Shown here: piece by piece, positions 49,160 to 57,530 of the stretch
Layout: each line of letters opens with the position of its first letter
Numbering within the stretch: position 1 is the stretch's first letter
Assembly (NCBI RefSeq): GCF_003626655.1
Contig: NZ_RBAN01000002.1
Span: 1,054,001 to 1,118,000, forward strand
Reading direction: 5' to 3'
Origin: Micromonospora costi
GTDB lineage: Bacteria; Actinomycetota; Actinomycetes; Mycobacteriales; Micromonosporaceae
DNA: 64,000 nucleotides
Translations under genes and position numbers: made by a program
The notes under the pieces: model-generated
What the model saw: only the letters and a program-made list of their open reading frames with translations
Told to the model about the DNA's origin: nothing
Database searches by the model: none

Positions 49160-50070
49160 CGTGCGGCTCCGATGTGGTCGGTCCGGTCGGTGGTGAGGGC
49201 GAGGAACGCGTCCTCCAGGTTCCGGGAGGTGATCTCCAGGTCGCGGGCCGCGGTCCGGGTGAGCAGGTGCCGGGCGACGAGGTCGGAGTCGGCGGTGGTC
49301 ACCAGCACGGTGTCGCCGCGGACCTCGACGGCGTCGACGCCGGGCAGCGCCGCGAGCGCGGCCTGGTCGGCGTCGGGCAGGGTGGCCCGGACCAGCCGGC
49401 CGGATGCCAGGTTCTTGATCTCGGCGGTGGTGCCGTCCGCGACGATCCGGCCCTGCCGCACCAGCACGATCCGGTCGGCGTACGCGTCCGCCTCGTCGAG
49501 GTAGTGGGTGGCGAAGATGACGGTCCGCCCGCTTCGCGCGTCGCGCCGCAGCGCCTGCCAGAACTCGCGGCGCCCCTCCACGTCCATGCCCGTGGTCGGC
49601 TCGTCGAGCACCATGAGGTCGGGGTCGGGCAGCAGGGCGAGCGCGAAACGCAACCGCTGCTGCTGGCCACCCGAGCAGCGGCCGACCACCCGGTCGGCGA
49701 TGTCGGCGATCCCGGCCCGCTCCAGCACCTCCGTCGCGGGGCGGCTCTGCCGGTAGAAGTTGGCGGTCAGTCGTACCGTCTCGCCGACCGTCAGGTCCTT
49801 GAGCAACCCGCCGGTCTGGAGCACGGCGGCGACCCGGCCCCGGGCGATCGCGTCCGCCGGTGCGCCACCGAGGATCCGCACCGTGCCCGAGTCGGGACGG
49901 GCCAGGCCGAGCAGCATGTCGATGGTGGTGGTCTTGCCCGCCCCGTTGGGGCCGAGGAACGCCACCACCTCGCCGGGCTCCACCCGCAGGCTCAGCCCGT
50001 CGACCGCGGTGACCGCGCCGAAGGTCTTGGTGAGGCCGCTCAGCTCGACGGCCGGATGCGTACTGGTCAT
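49156..50070 (-). CDS. ABC transporter ATP-binding protein (DrrA-like)
   Basis: 304 aa. Walker A GPNGAGKTTT, Q loop, signature CSGGQQQRLRFALALL, Walker B LMVLDEPTTGMD and H loop FATHY. The C-terminal 80 residues form a DUF4162-type domain common in DrrA-like ATPases. ATG 50070 is chosen; a longer frame to 50136 would cross the regulatory sites. First gene of the exporter/two-component operon. Confidence 0.93.
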   Translation of the reverse strand: MTSTHPAVELSGLTKTFGAVTAVDGLSLRVEPGEVVAFLGPNGAGKTTTIDMLLGLARPDSGTVRILGGAPADAIARGRVAAVLQTGGLLKDLTVGETVRLTANFYRQSRPATEVLERAGIADIADRVVGRCSGGQQQRLRFALALLPDPDLMVLDEPTTGMDVEGRREFWQALRRDARSGRTVIFATHYLDEADAYADRIVLVRQGRIVADGTTAEIKNLASGRLVRATLPDADQAALAALPGVDAVEVRGDTVLVTTADSDLVARHLLTRTAARDLEITSRNLEDAFLALTTDRTDHIGAAR

Positions 50071-50115
50071 GACAGGAATGCTCCGGCCGGCGGGGCCCGC
50101 GTACCCGGAGCGCCC

Positions 50116-50142
50116 GTCATGATCCGGCCATGACATTTGTCA
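50116..50142. promoter_or_regulatory. Candidate DesR-type operator upstream of the ABC operon
   Basis: GTCAT (50116-50120), nine bases, ATGAC (50130-50134) form an inverted repeat. The second half is part of TGACA-TT-TGTCA (50131-50142), a 12-bp palindrome. ATGAC/GTCAT sites in this arrangement are typical for NarL/DesR-like regulators that control their own ABC operon. Located 46-72 bases ahead of the ATPase start. Confidence 0.55.
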
Positions 50143-50173
50143 GGGGGCGGCACCCGCGGTGCCGCCCCCTGAC
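50139..50173 (-). terminator. Perfect 16-bp terminator of the MFS pump gene
   Basis: GTCAGGGGGCGGCACC (50139-50154) pairs perfectly with 50158-50173 around a CGC loop, directly after the stop of the minus-strand transporter gene (50177). It overlaps the operator region of the ABC operon by four bases. Confidence 0.87.
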
Positions 50174-50176
50174 GGA

Positions 50177-51652
50177 TCAGTGCTGCCCGGCCGCGTCCTC
50201 GCGAGCCGCCCGTGGCAGCAGGAACGCGGTGACGACGGTCACCGCGAGCAGCGCCGCCTCGACCCAGAGCGTGGCCCGGACGGCCACGCCGGCGCCGTCC
50301 TCGGTGAACTGTCCGAAGAAGACGGTGCCGAGCACCGCCACACCGAGGGCGCCGCCGAGCTGCTGCACGGCGGTCAGGGTGCCGGAGGCCGAGCCGGTCT
50401 CGGCCGGCTCCACCCCGGACAGCACGATGTCGAAGAACGGGGCCATCACGAGCCCCATCCCGAAGCCGACGACCACCAGCGCCGGGACCAGCCGCCAGGT
50501 CGTGACCTCCGGGCCGGCAAGCCGCAGGGTGAGCAGCATCCCGCCGACGCCGGCCAGCACCACGACCAGGCCGGCGTGGATGAGCGTACGGCCGAACCGC
50601 CGGGCCAGGCCGGCTCCGGCGAGCACGAAGGCGGCCACCATGCCGAGCGCCTGCGGTACGCCGGCCAGCCCCGCCCGCAGCGGCGAGTAGCCGAGACCGA
50701 GCTGGAGGTAGAGGCTGAACACCAGTGAGAAGCCGGTGAGCGCGGTGAAGAACGCCAGCCCGGCCACGAGGCCGCCGGTGAACGCCCGGCGGCGGAACAG
50801 CGACGGCACGACGAGCGGGTCCCGCCCGGTGCGCTGGCGGCGGATCTCGTAGCGGGCGAAGATCACGAAGACGGCGACCGCGGCCGCGAGCATCGCGAAC
50901 ATCCAGGCCGGCCAGCCGCGCTCACGCCCCTGCACGAGGGGGTAGACCAGCAGCACCGCGCCGAGCGCGACCAGCCCCACGCCGGGCAGGTCGAGCCGGG
51001 ACGCGTGCGTCGCGCGGGACTCCGGCAGGAAGCGCAGCGCGCCGAGCGCCGCGAGGAGACCGAGCGGCAGGTTGATGAGGAAGATCGCGCGCCAGCCGGT
51101 GCCGGCGATGTCCGCGTCGACCAGCCAGCCGGCGAGGATCGGCCCGCCCACCGCGGAGATCCCCATCACCGGGCCGAACGCGCCGAACGCGGCCGCCATC
51201 TCCCGCGGGGGGAACACCTCCTTGATGATGCCGAGGCCCTGCGGGAGCAGGACCGCGCCGAAGAGGCCCTGCGCCACCCGGGAGGCGACCAGCATCCCGG
51301 GCGTGACGGACAGCGCGCACAGCGCCGAGGCGGCGGTGAAGCCCAGCACCCCGACGAGGAACATCCGACGGCGGCCGAAGAGGTCGCCGAGGCGGCCGCC
51401 GGTCACGAGGCCGACGGCCATGGCGAGGGTGTAGCCCGCGCCGAGCCACTGGATCAGGCTCTCCGAGCCGCCCAGGTCGGCGCGGATCGCCGGCCCGGCG
51501 AGGTTGGTGATGAGCGCGTCGAGGAGGTCCATGACCTCCGCGGCGAGGATGACGGCGAGGGCGAGCCAGCGCCAGCGGTACGGCGCGTGTTCGGGGACGG
51601 TGGCGCGGCTGGCGCCGTCGGCGCCCGTCTCCCCCGTGAACGTCTGGGACAT
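50177..51652 (-). CDS. MFS drug exporter, EmrB/QacA (DHA2) family
   Basis: 491 aa with 14 transmembrane helices. DHA2 motifs include VMDLLDALITNLAGPAIRADL in helix 1 (Asp motif), GGRLGDLFGRRR in loop 2-3, and GPVMGISAVGGPILAGWL (motif C of antiporters). Proton-driven efflux of drugs or dyes. ATG 51652 with AGGAG six bases upstream. Divergent from a TetR regulator; three palindromic operators in the 102-base gap, the first next to this gene's ribosome site, indicate direct repression. Confidence 0.93.
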   Translation of the reverse strand: MSQTFTGETGADGASRATVPEHAPYRWRWLALAVILAAEVMDLLDALITNLAGPAIRADLGGSESLIQWLGAGYTLAMAVGLVTGGRLGDLFGRRRMFLVGVLGFTAASALCALSVTPGMLVASRVAQGLFGAVLLPQGLGIIKEVFPPREMAAAFGAFGPVMGISAVGGPILAGWLVDADIAGTGWRAIFLINLPLGLLAALGALRFLPESRATHASRLDLPGVGLVALGAVLLVYPLVQGRERGWPAWMFAMLAAAVAVFVIFARYEIRRQRTGRDPLVVPSLFRRRAFTGGLVAGLAFFTALTGFSLVFSLYLQLGLGYSPLRAGLAGVPQALGMVAAFVLAGAGLARRFGRTLIHAGLVVVLAGVGGMLLTLRLAGPEVTTWRLVPALVVVGFGMGLVMAPFFDIVLSGVEPAETGSASGTLTAVQQLGGALGVAVLGTVFFGQFTEDGAGVAVRATLWVEAALLAVTVVTAFLLPRAAREDAAGQH

Positions 51653-51668
51653 CGGAATCTCCTCTGGC

Positions 51669-51713
51669 GAACAGCGTTCGTTGGCGAACACCGTTCTACA
51701 ACGAACACGGTTC
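51669..51713. promoter_or_regulatory. Three TetR operator sites at exact 17-bp spacing
   Basis: GAAC-AGC-GTTC at 51669-51679, GAAC-ACC-GTTC at 51686-51696 and GAAC-ACG-GTTC at 51703-51713. Each is a GAAC-N3-GTTC palindrome preceded by C, with 17 bases between equivalent positions. They fill most of the gap between the efflux pump and the tetR-like gene. Confidence 0.85.
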
Positions 51714-51754
51714 GTCGGCAAGTAGGATGTCGTGGTCCCGATCGGAGGTCACCC

Positions 51755-52474
51755 GTGAGCGAACTGCCCGACCCGCCCTGGCGTACGCCCTCGCGCAGCC
51801 GACCCGCGCGTCGACAGCTGAGCCAGCAGGCCGTCGTGGACGCGGCTATGGCCGTGCTCAGCCGGGAGGGCCTGGGCGGGCTGAGCATGCGGCGGGTGGC
51901 CCAGGAGCTGGGCACCGGGCCGGCCTCGCTCTACGCGCACGTCTCCGGCAAGGAAGAGCTGCTGGAGCTGCTGCTCGACCGGGTGAGCGCGGCCATCACC
52001 GTGCCCGAGCCGGACCCGGAACGCTGGGCCGAGCAGATCACGGACGTGGCCTGGCAGGCGTACCGGGTCTACGTCGTACACACCAACCTGGCGCTGGCCT
52101 CGCTGGCCACCATCCCCACCGGGCCCAACGCGCTGCGCGTCACCGAGGGGATGCTGGCCATCCTGCTCGCCGGCGGCGTACCACCCCAGCCGGCGGCCTG
52201 GTTCCTGGACCGGCTCTTCCTCTACATCGCCGGCGACGCGTACGAGGGGGCCCTCTTCGGCGAGAAGGTCCGGGCGTCCGGCAAGAGCATCGAGGGGTAC
52301 TGGACCGACATGCTCACGCAGCTACGCGAGTACTACCTGAGCCTGCCGGCGGAGCGCTTCCCGCACACCCGGGCACACCTGGACGCCCTGATGTCCGGCG
52401 GCGGGGACGAGCGCTTCGCGTTCGGTCTCGACCTGCTCGTGCAGGGCGTCGCCCGCTACGCCACGCCCCGCTGA
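51755..52474 (+). CDS. TetR-family repressor
   Basis: 239 aa. HTH RQLSQQAVVDAAMAVL ... LSMRRVAQELGTGPASLYAHV at residues 20-75. The C-terminal ligand domain is of the TetR_C/TetR class II type. Divergent from the DHA2 exporter and the obvious regulator of it. GTG 51755 with GGAGGT five bases upstream. Confidence 0.93.
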   Translation: MSELPDPPWRTPSRSRPARRQLSQQAVVDAAMAVLSREGLGGLSMRRVAQELGTGPASLYAHVSGKEELLELLLDRVSAAITVPEPDPERWAEQITDVAWQAYRVYVVHTNLALASLATIPTGPNALRVTEGMLAILLAGGVPPQPAAWFLDRLFLYIAGDAYEGALFGEKVRASGKSIEGYWTDMLTQLREYYLSLPAERFPHTRAHLDALMSGGGDERFAFGLDLLVQGVARYATPR

Positions 52475-52535
52475 CCGTCCCGCCACGGCGCGGCGCTCCG
52501 GCGCGGCGCTCCGGCGCGGCGCCCCGGCGCGGCCG

Positions 52536-52614
52536 TTGATCGACTCCATTCCGCCGAGCCGGCGGGGTCCCGGCCGGCCCGACACCGCCACATCGGCGAA
52601 CCGGCGTCGATCAA
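52536..52614. repeat. 79-bp GATC-bounded palindrome, copy A
   Basis: Arms of 34 bases (52536-52569 and 52581-52614) match at 26 positions, with an 11-base loop; ends are TTGATCGAC and GTCGATCAA. It lies in the 332-base gap (52475-52806) between tetR-like and hydrolase genes, which otherwise contains only the second copy and GGCGCGGCGCTCC short repeats at 52488-52525. Homologous to 2437-2513. Confidence 0.82.
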
Positions 52615-52627
52615 GCCCGGCCCGGTC

Positions 52628-52706
52628 GTGATCCACTCGAGATCCTTGAAGTCGCGGTGTCCCGGACGCCCCGACACCGCGACTTCAAGGAACCCGTGTC
52701 GATCAC
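52628..52706. repeat. 79-bp GATC-bounded palindrome, copy B
   Basis: Arms of 34 bases (52628-52661 and 52673-52706) match at 30 positions, the inner 18 bp perfectly (52644-52661 with 52673-52690), with an 11-base loop. Ends are GTGATC and GATCAC. Same length, loop size and GACACCGC inner right arm as copy A, only 13 bases away. Confidence 0.87.
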
Positions 52707-52806
52707 CCGCGAACACCGCTCGGCCCCGCCCGCGCCGGCAGGATTCCGGCCCCGCCAGCCGGGTAACCGCCGGGGTCCGCACGCGTGACACCGGGGAGGG
52801 ACGCTC

Positions 52807-53661
52807 ATGAGCAGCGCGCCGCTGGGAGACGTCGACACGGTCGTCCTGGTCCACGGACTCTGGATGACGTCGCGCAGCTGGGAACGGTGGGTCGACCGGT
52901 ACGCCGCGCGCGGCCTGCGGGTGCTGGCCCCGGCCTGGCCCGGAATGGAGGGCGAGGTCGAGGATCTGCGTGCCGACCCGACGCCGATCGCCGAGCAGCG
53001 GCTCGGCGACATCGCCGACAACTACGAGGGGATCATCCGCGGCCTCCCCCGCCCGCCGATCATCATGGGGCACTCGTTCGGCGGGCTCGTCACCCAGATC
53101 CTCGTCGACCGGGGTCTCGGCGCGGCGGCGGTGGGCATCCACCCCGCGCCTGTCAAGGGGGTGGCCAAGCTGCCGCTGAGCACGCTGCGCTCCGCGTTCT
53201 CGATCCTGCGCAACCCGGCCAACCGGCACAGGGCCGTACCGTTCACCCAGGACGACTTCCACTACGCGTTCGGCAACACCATGAGCCGGGCCGACTCAGA
53301 CCGGGCCTGGGAGCGGTACGCGGTCCCCGGCGCCGGGCACGTGCTCTTCGAGGGCGCCTTCGCCAACCTCGACCCGCACTCGGCCGCCGACGTGTACACC
53401 CGCCGCGACGACCGGGCCCCCCTGCTCCTGATCGCCGGGGGCGCCGACCACGTGGTGCCGCCCGGCGTGGTACGCAGCAACGCCGCGCTCTACACGAAGT
53501 CCCGGGCGTTGACGGCGTACCACCCGTTCCCCGGCCGGTCGCACTTCACCGTGGGCGAGGACGGCTGGGAGGAGGTCGCCGACTACGCGCTGGACTGGGC
53601 GTTGGAGGCGGCCGCCATCCCGCGCGAGCAGACGATCGCCAGCGAGAACCCCCGCCGATGA
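52807..53661 (+). CDS. Alpha/beta hydrolase
   Basis: 284 aa. VVLVHGLWMTS oxyanion region, nucleophile in IIMGHSFGGLVTQ, Asp in IAGGADHVVPP and His in GRSHFTVG. Cytoplasmic. Similar sequences are broadly annotated as lysophospholipase or non-haem peroxidase-like hydrolases; substrate unknown. ATG 52807 with GGGGAGGG upstream. Its promoter region is bounded by the double palindrome. Confidence 0.88.
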   Translation: MSSAPLGDVDTVVLVHGLWMTSRSWERWVDRYAARGLRVLAPAWPGMEGEVEDLRADPTPIAEQRLGDIADNYEGIIRGLPRPPIIMGHSFGGLVTQILVDRGLGAAAVGIHPAPVKGVAKLPLSTLRSAFSILRNPANRHRAVPFTQDDFHYAFGNTMSRADSDRAWERYAVPGAGHVLFEGAFANLDPHSAADVYTRRDDRAPLLLIAGGADHVVPPGVVRSNAALYTKSRALTAYHPFPGRSHFTVGEDGWEEVADYALDWALEAAAIPREQTIASENPRR

Positions 53662-53728
53662 CGGTGCGCGGGATCGATAGCACCGGCGGCGCGGGCATGG
53701 GCATGGCTGGTGGGGGTATCAGCGGAAG

Positions 53729-54868
53729 ATGAGGGCGAGTTTCCGGCTCGGCCGGGTCGCGGGTGTACCTGTCGGGGTCAACTGGAGCGTCCTGGTCATC
53801 TTCGCGTTGATCTGGTGGGGGCTGTCGGCCAGCCAGTTCCCCCGCGCGTACCCCGACCGCCCGGGCGGGCTCTACGTCCTGTCCGGCCTGGTCGCCGCCG
53901 TGGTGTTCTTCCTCGGCCTGCTGGCCCACGAGGTGTCCCACGCCATCGTGGCCAAACGTAACGGGCTGGAGGTCGGCGGCATCACGCTGTGGCTCTTCGG
54001 CGGGGTGGCCGAGCTGCGCGGCGAGGCGAAGGATCCCGGGGCGGAGCTGCGCATCGCGGGCATCGGCCCGCTCGTGAGCTTCTGCATCGGCCTCGTCTTC
54101 GGGGCGTTCGCCATCATCCTCGCGCAGGTCGGGTACCGCGGCCTGCTGCTCGGCGTGCTGGCCTGGCTGGCCGGCATCAACATCCTGCTGGCCGTGTTCA
54201 ACGTGCTGCCGGCCGCCCCGCTCGACGGCGGGCGGCTGCTGCGGGCTGCGGTGTGGAAGTGGACCGGCGACCGGACGCGGGCCACGGTGGTGTCGGCCCG
54301 CGCCGGCTGGGTGCTCGGCGCCGTCCTCATCGCGCTCGGCCTCTGGCAGTTCATCGCGGGCCGGGGCGTCGGCGGGCTGTGGCTCGCGCTGATCGGCTGG
54401 TTCCTCATCGGCGCGGCGGGCATGGAGGAACGGCAGGCTCGCATGGGCAGCGCGCTGCGCGACGTCCGGGTCGCCGACGTGATGACCCCGCAGCCGCAGA
54501 CCGCCTCGGCGGATCTGACGGTCGCGGACTTCGTGGACCGCTACCTCTTCGCCTACCGGCACTCGGCGCTGCCGCTGACCGAGGGCGGGCGGCCGGTCGG
54601 CCTGGTCACCCTGGACCGGGTCCGCGGTGTGCCGGCGGACCGCCGGGACGCCACCACGCTGGCCGAGGTGGCCTGCCGGGAGGACCAGCTGGTGCTGGCC
54701 AGGCCGGACGAGCAGCTGAACGAGCTGCTACCCCGGCTCAACGAGTGCGCCGACGGCCGGGCCCTCGTGGTGACCGACGGCAACCTCGTCGGCATCGTGT
54801 CGCCGAGCGACATCAGCCGGGCCGTACAGCGCGGCAGCATGCGCGACCAGCTCGCCGGCCGGCGCTGA
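53729..54868 (+). CDS. Site-2 protease (M50) with C-terminal CBS domains
   Basis: 379 aa. Six transmembrane helices (about 15-230). Zinc site LAHEVSHAI (His67, Glu68, His71) and the third ligand in NVLPAAPLDGGRLL. Two CBS domains from about 245 (VADVMTPQPQTASADLTVADF ... GIVSPSDISRA). It cleaves substrates within the membrane; the CBS domains of this subclass bind adenine nucleotides and may gate activity. No candidate anti-sigma substrate adjacent. Confidence 0.92.
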   Translation: MRASFRLGRVAGVPVGVNWSVLVIFALIWWGLSASQFPRAYPDRPGGLYVLSGLVAAVVFFLGLLAHEVSHAIVAKRNGLEVGGITLWLFGGVAELRGEAKDPGAELRIAGIGPLVSFCIGLVFGAFAIILAQVGYRGLLLGVLAWLAGINILLAVFNVLPAAPLDGGRLLRAAVWKWTGDRTRATVVSARAGWVLGAVLIALGLWQFIAGRGVGGLWLALIGWFLIGAAGMEERQARMGSALRDVRVADVMTPQPQTASADLTVADFVDRYLFAYRHSALPLTEGGRPVGLVTLDRVRGVPADRRDATTLAEVACREDQLVLARPDEQLNELLPRLNECADGRALVVTDGNLVGIVSPSDISRAVQRGSMRDQLAGRR

Positions 54869-54872
54869 CCGC

Positions 54873-54997
54873 CGCCCGCCGGGACCGCGGGCCGAACGGG
54901 CCGACGCCCGCCGGGACCGCGGGCCGAACGGGCCGACGCCCGCCAGGACAGCAGGCCAGGGCCGGCGCCCGCCGGGACCGCACGCCGGACGGGCCGG
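54873..54997. repeat. Four-copy 32-bp tandem repeat
   Basis: Units beginning CGCCCGCCGGGACCG at 54873, 54905, 54937 (shortened to 29 bases, with several changes) and 54966. They occupy the gap between convergent protease and oxidase genes. The unit is rich in CCGCGGG-type inverted repeats and could form terminator-like structure. Not coding. Confidence 0.8.
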
Positions 54998-55027
54998 CGT
55001 CCCAAGGACGTCCGGGCCACGGACCGG

Positions 55028-56419
55028 TCAGCGCGGGAAGTACCGGTCGAGCAGCTCGGTGCGGAACGTTCCGGCCGGGTCGAGGCGGGTCAGCAGGGCC
55101 GCGAAGTCGGCGTACCGGGGGTGGGCGGCGGCCACCCGTTCCGGCGCGAGCCCGAACACCTTGCCCCAGTGCGGGCGCGGCGCGAACGGCGCGAGCCGCT
55201 CCTCGACGGCGGCCACCACCGGCAGCACCGCGGCGGCGTCGTCGCTCCAGGTGAAGTGGACGGCGAGGCTGTCGCGGTCGTAGTTCGGGCTGAGCCAGAG
55301 CCGGTCGGCCGCCACGGTGCGCAGTTCGCAGATCTGGAGCACCGGGGCGATCAGGTGCGCCACCGGATCCAGCGCGGCGAGCACCTCGGCCGCGGCCTCT
55401 CGGGGCACGTGGTATTCCGACTGGAGCTCGTCGCCGCTGCTCGGGGTGAAACCGAGCCGGAAGTGCGGCAGCCGCTCGTGCCAGGGCCCGGGCACACCGA
55501 GCTGCGCCGTGCAGTTCTCCGCCGGCATGCCGGGCACCGGGTGGCAGGCCGTGACGGCCGCCGTCGTACCCAGCCAGCCGGGCGGCGGCGCGGCCTGGTC
55601 GGCCCGCTGCTTGCGCCACACCTGCTCGATGCGGGGCGAGCGCCAGTCGGTGAAGAGGCTGACGCTGTACGCCGAGCCGAACGCGGCGTCCAATTCCTCG
55701 CGGGGCAGGCGGAGGTGGACGTACTGCCGGACGTCGAACGTGGGTACAAGGTCGAGCGTGACCCGGGTGACCACCCCGAGCGCGCCGAGGCCGACGACCA
55801 TCCCGGCGAAGGTGTCCCCGTCGGTGTCGCGGTCGACCCGCAGCAGCTCGCCGTCGGCGGTGACCAGTTCCAGCCCGGCGACGGCGGTGGCCAGGTTGCC
55901 GTTGGCCACGCCGGAGCCGTGGGTGCCCGTGGCGACCGCTCCGGCCACCGAGATGTGCGGCAGGGAGGCGAGGTTGGCCAGGGCGTACCCCTCGGCGTGC
56001 ACGCGTGTGGCCACGTCCCCGTAGCGCAGGGCGGCGGCCACCGTGACGGTCCGCCGCTCCGGGTCGATGGTGATCTCCGGTGGCAGCCCGGCCAGGCTCA
56101 CGAGGTCCCCGGTGGTGTCGCCCAGCCGGTTGAAGGAGTGGCCGGTGCCGACGACCCGGAGCCGGTCACTGCCGGCGACCAGCCGCCGCAGCTCGTCGAC
56201 GCTGGTGGGCCGGTGGAACCGGCGGGCCGCGTAGCGGACGTTGCCGGCCCAGTTCCGGCGGGGCACGTCGTGGCCCGGGGTCGCAGCGTCGGCGCCGGCC
56301 ACAGGCCCGGACGCCGTCGCATCGGCGCCGGCCAGAGGTCCGGACGCCGTCGCATCGGCGTCCGCCGGAGCAGAGGACGCCGGTGCGGCGGGGTCGGTGC
56401 GCTGGTCGGCGGTGGTCAC
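55028..56419 (-). CDS. FAD-linked alditol/L-gulonolactone-oxidase-type oxidoreductase
   Basis: 463 aa. From RNWAGNVRYAARRFHRP (residue 55 on) it follows the alditol oxidase (AldO) pattern. The FAD-binding domain holds VVGTGHSFNRLG, with His94 the expected covalent FAD attachment site, and SVAGAVATGTHGSG. The ALO-type C-terminal domain ends DPAGTFRTELLDRYF. Oxidises polyols such as xylitol or sorbitol with O2. The first 50 residues are an Ala/Asp/Pro extension containing an 11-residue direct repeat; GTG 56266 is a possible shorter start. GTG 56419 overlaps the DivIVA-like gene's stop. Confidence 0.87.
   Translation of the reverse strand: MTTADQRTDPAAPASSAPADADATASGPLAGADATASGPVAGADAATPGHDVPRRNWAGNVRYAARRFHRPTSVDELRRLVAGSDRLRVVGTGHSFNRLGDTTGDLVSLAGLPPEITIDPERRTVTVAAALRYGDVATRVHAEGYALANLASLPHISVAGAVATGTHGSGVANGNLATAVAGLELVTADGELLRVDRDTDGDTFAGMVVGLGALGVVTRVTLDLVPTFDVRQYVHLRLPREELDAAFGSAYSVSLFTDWRSPRIEQVWRKQRADQAAPPPGWLGTTAAVTACHPVPGMPAENCTAQLGVPGPWHERLPHFRLGFTPSSGDELQSEYHVPREAAAEVLAALDPVAHLIAPVLQICELRTVAADRLWLSPNYDRDSLAVHFTWSDDAAAVLPVVAAVEERLAPFAPRPHWGKVFGLAPERVAAAHPRYADFAALLTRLDPAGTFRTELLDRYFPR
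56286..56351 (-). repeat. 33-bp direct repeat in the oxidase N-terminus
   Basis: Copies at 56286-56318 and 56319-56351 (three differences), with a third partial copy after. They encode the 11-residue unit ADATASGPLAG / ADATASGPVAG in the predicted disordered extension. Confidence 0.82.
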
Positions 56420-57171
56420 GTCGTCGGCTCCCGGTGGGTCGAGGTGTCGTCGGCGAGGGCCGTGCTGAGCCCGTGCAGCGCCTCGTCGACCTGCGCCACG
56501 GCGAAGCCACGCCCGGCGACCGGCAGCCCGGCCGCCAGGGCCTGTTCGATCTCGTCCCGCGCCGCCTGCCGCGCGCCGGCGTCACCCCAGGCCAGGGCCT
56601 CCTGGCCACGCCGGACGAGCTGGTCGACGCGGTCCATCCGGTAGCCGCGCAGGGCGACGGTGAACTCCTCGACCCCGAACGCGGCCCGCCGGCGGCCGAG
56701 CACGTCGACGAACCGGTCGCCCGCGTACCGGGTCAGCGCGGCGGCGATCTCCTCGGGCTTCTCCCGCACCTGGTCAAGATCGAGCAGTTCGGCGGCCGGC
56801 CGCCCGTCGATCGGGTGCCGGGCGGTCGTCGGCAGGCCGAGGGCGCCACCCGGAGCGGGTACGAGCAGCAGTCGCGGCGTGGCGGGCCGGTCCCCGGACA
56901 CCGGTGGCGAGTCGAGCACCAGCGCGCCGACCTCCGTCCACGGGATCGTCCGGCGCAGCCCCGGTCGCCGTACGTCCAGACCGTCAGGGCCGATGGCGAA
57001 CCGGAACGGCCGCACCGCGCCGAGCAGCACCGCCCCGCCCAGGACGATGACGCCGATCGCGACGACGTTGCGCAACGCGGACTCCCTGCTGGGCATCGCC
57101 AGCAGGACCACGCCCCCCAGTACGCAGACCAGGGGCAGCACGAGCGACCCCCGGTTCCGGCGCAGTTCCAC
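56416..57171 (-). CDS. Membrane protein with PH-like region and DivIVA-type C-terminal motifs
   Basis: 251 aa. Two transmembrane helices (about 8-25 and 33-52) are followed by a bacterial-PH-like segment (FRFAIGPDGLDVRRPGLRRT, IPWTEVGALVLD). The C-terminus has two F/Y-x-x-x-x-VD motifs, LRGYRMDRVDQLV and GRGFAVAQVDEALHGL, characteristic of DivIVA-domain proteins. GTG 57171 with GGGGGT six bases upstream. Translationally coupled to the alditol-oxidase gene. Role unknown; localisation to curved membrane is a possibility. Confidence 0.72.
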   Translation of the reverse strand: MELRRNRGSLVLPLVCVLGGVVLLAMPSRESALRNVVAIGVIVLGGAVLLGAVRPFRFAIGPDGLDVRRPGLRRTIPWTEVGALVLDSPPVSGDRPATPRLLLVPAPGGALGLPTTARHPIDGRPAAELLDLDQVREKPEEIAAALTRYAGDRFVDVLGRRRAAFGVEEFTVALRGYRMDRVDQLVRRGQEALAWGDAGARQAARDEIEQALAAGLPVAGRGFAVAQVDEALHGLSTALADDTSTHREPTT

Positions 57172-57291
57172 GTCGTGACCCCCGATCCGATTCGTGGACG
57201 TCGGTGTAGCGCATCCTCCGACAACACGCAAGCGGCGCGCACCGGTCGTTCGGGCACGATTGGCACCGGCATCGGGGGGAACCCTACGCCC

Positions 57292-57507
57292 ATGAGCAGC
57301 TATCGAGATCCGGCACCGCGCGGCGACGTGTTCCCCTCCGAGGAGGAGATCGACCCTACGGGCACCGGCGTGGAGCCGGCCGACGTGGCGGCGTACCCCT
57401 CGTCGCCCGGGCCCCGGCCGACCCCGGCCCCGCCGCCGGCGCCGACACCCGTGCCGACGCCCGGCCCGCCGCCCCGCCCGCCGCGGATGGTCGGCCCGGC
57501 CCGCTGA
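57292..57507 (+). CDS. Small proline-rich hypothetical protein
   Basis: 71 aa from ATG 57292 (GGGGGA upstream). The acidic first half (DVFPSEEEIDPTGTGVEPADV) leads to a Pro-rich tail of repeated PTP/PAP. No signal or membrane segment; probably disordered. The stop lies inside the loop of a terminator. Divergent from the DivIVA-like gene. Confidence 0.6.
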   Translation: MSSYRDPAPRGDVFPSEEEIDPTGTGVEPADVAAYPSSPGPRPTPAPPPAPTPVPTPGPPPRPPRMVGPAR

Positions 57508-57519
57508 CTGGGCCGGGCC
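57493..57519. terminator. Bidirectional terminator enclosing a stop codon
   Basis: GGCCCGGCCC (57493-57502) pairs perfectly with GGGCCGGGCC (57510-57519); the 7-base loop contains the TGA of the proline-rich gene. Serves the convergent LLM gene too. Confidence 0.82.
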
Positions 57520-57530
57520 ACCGCGGAGGG

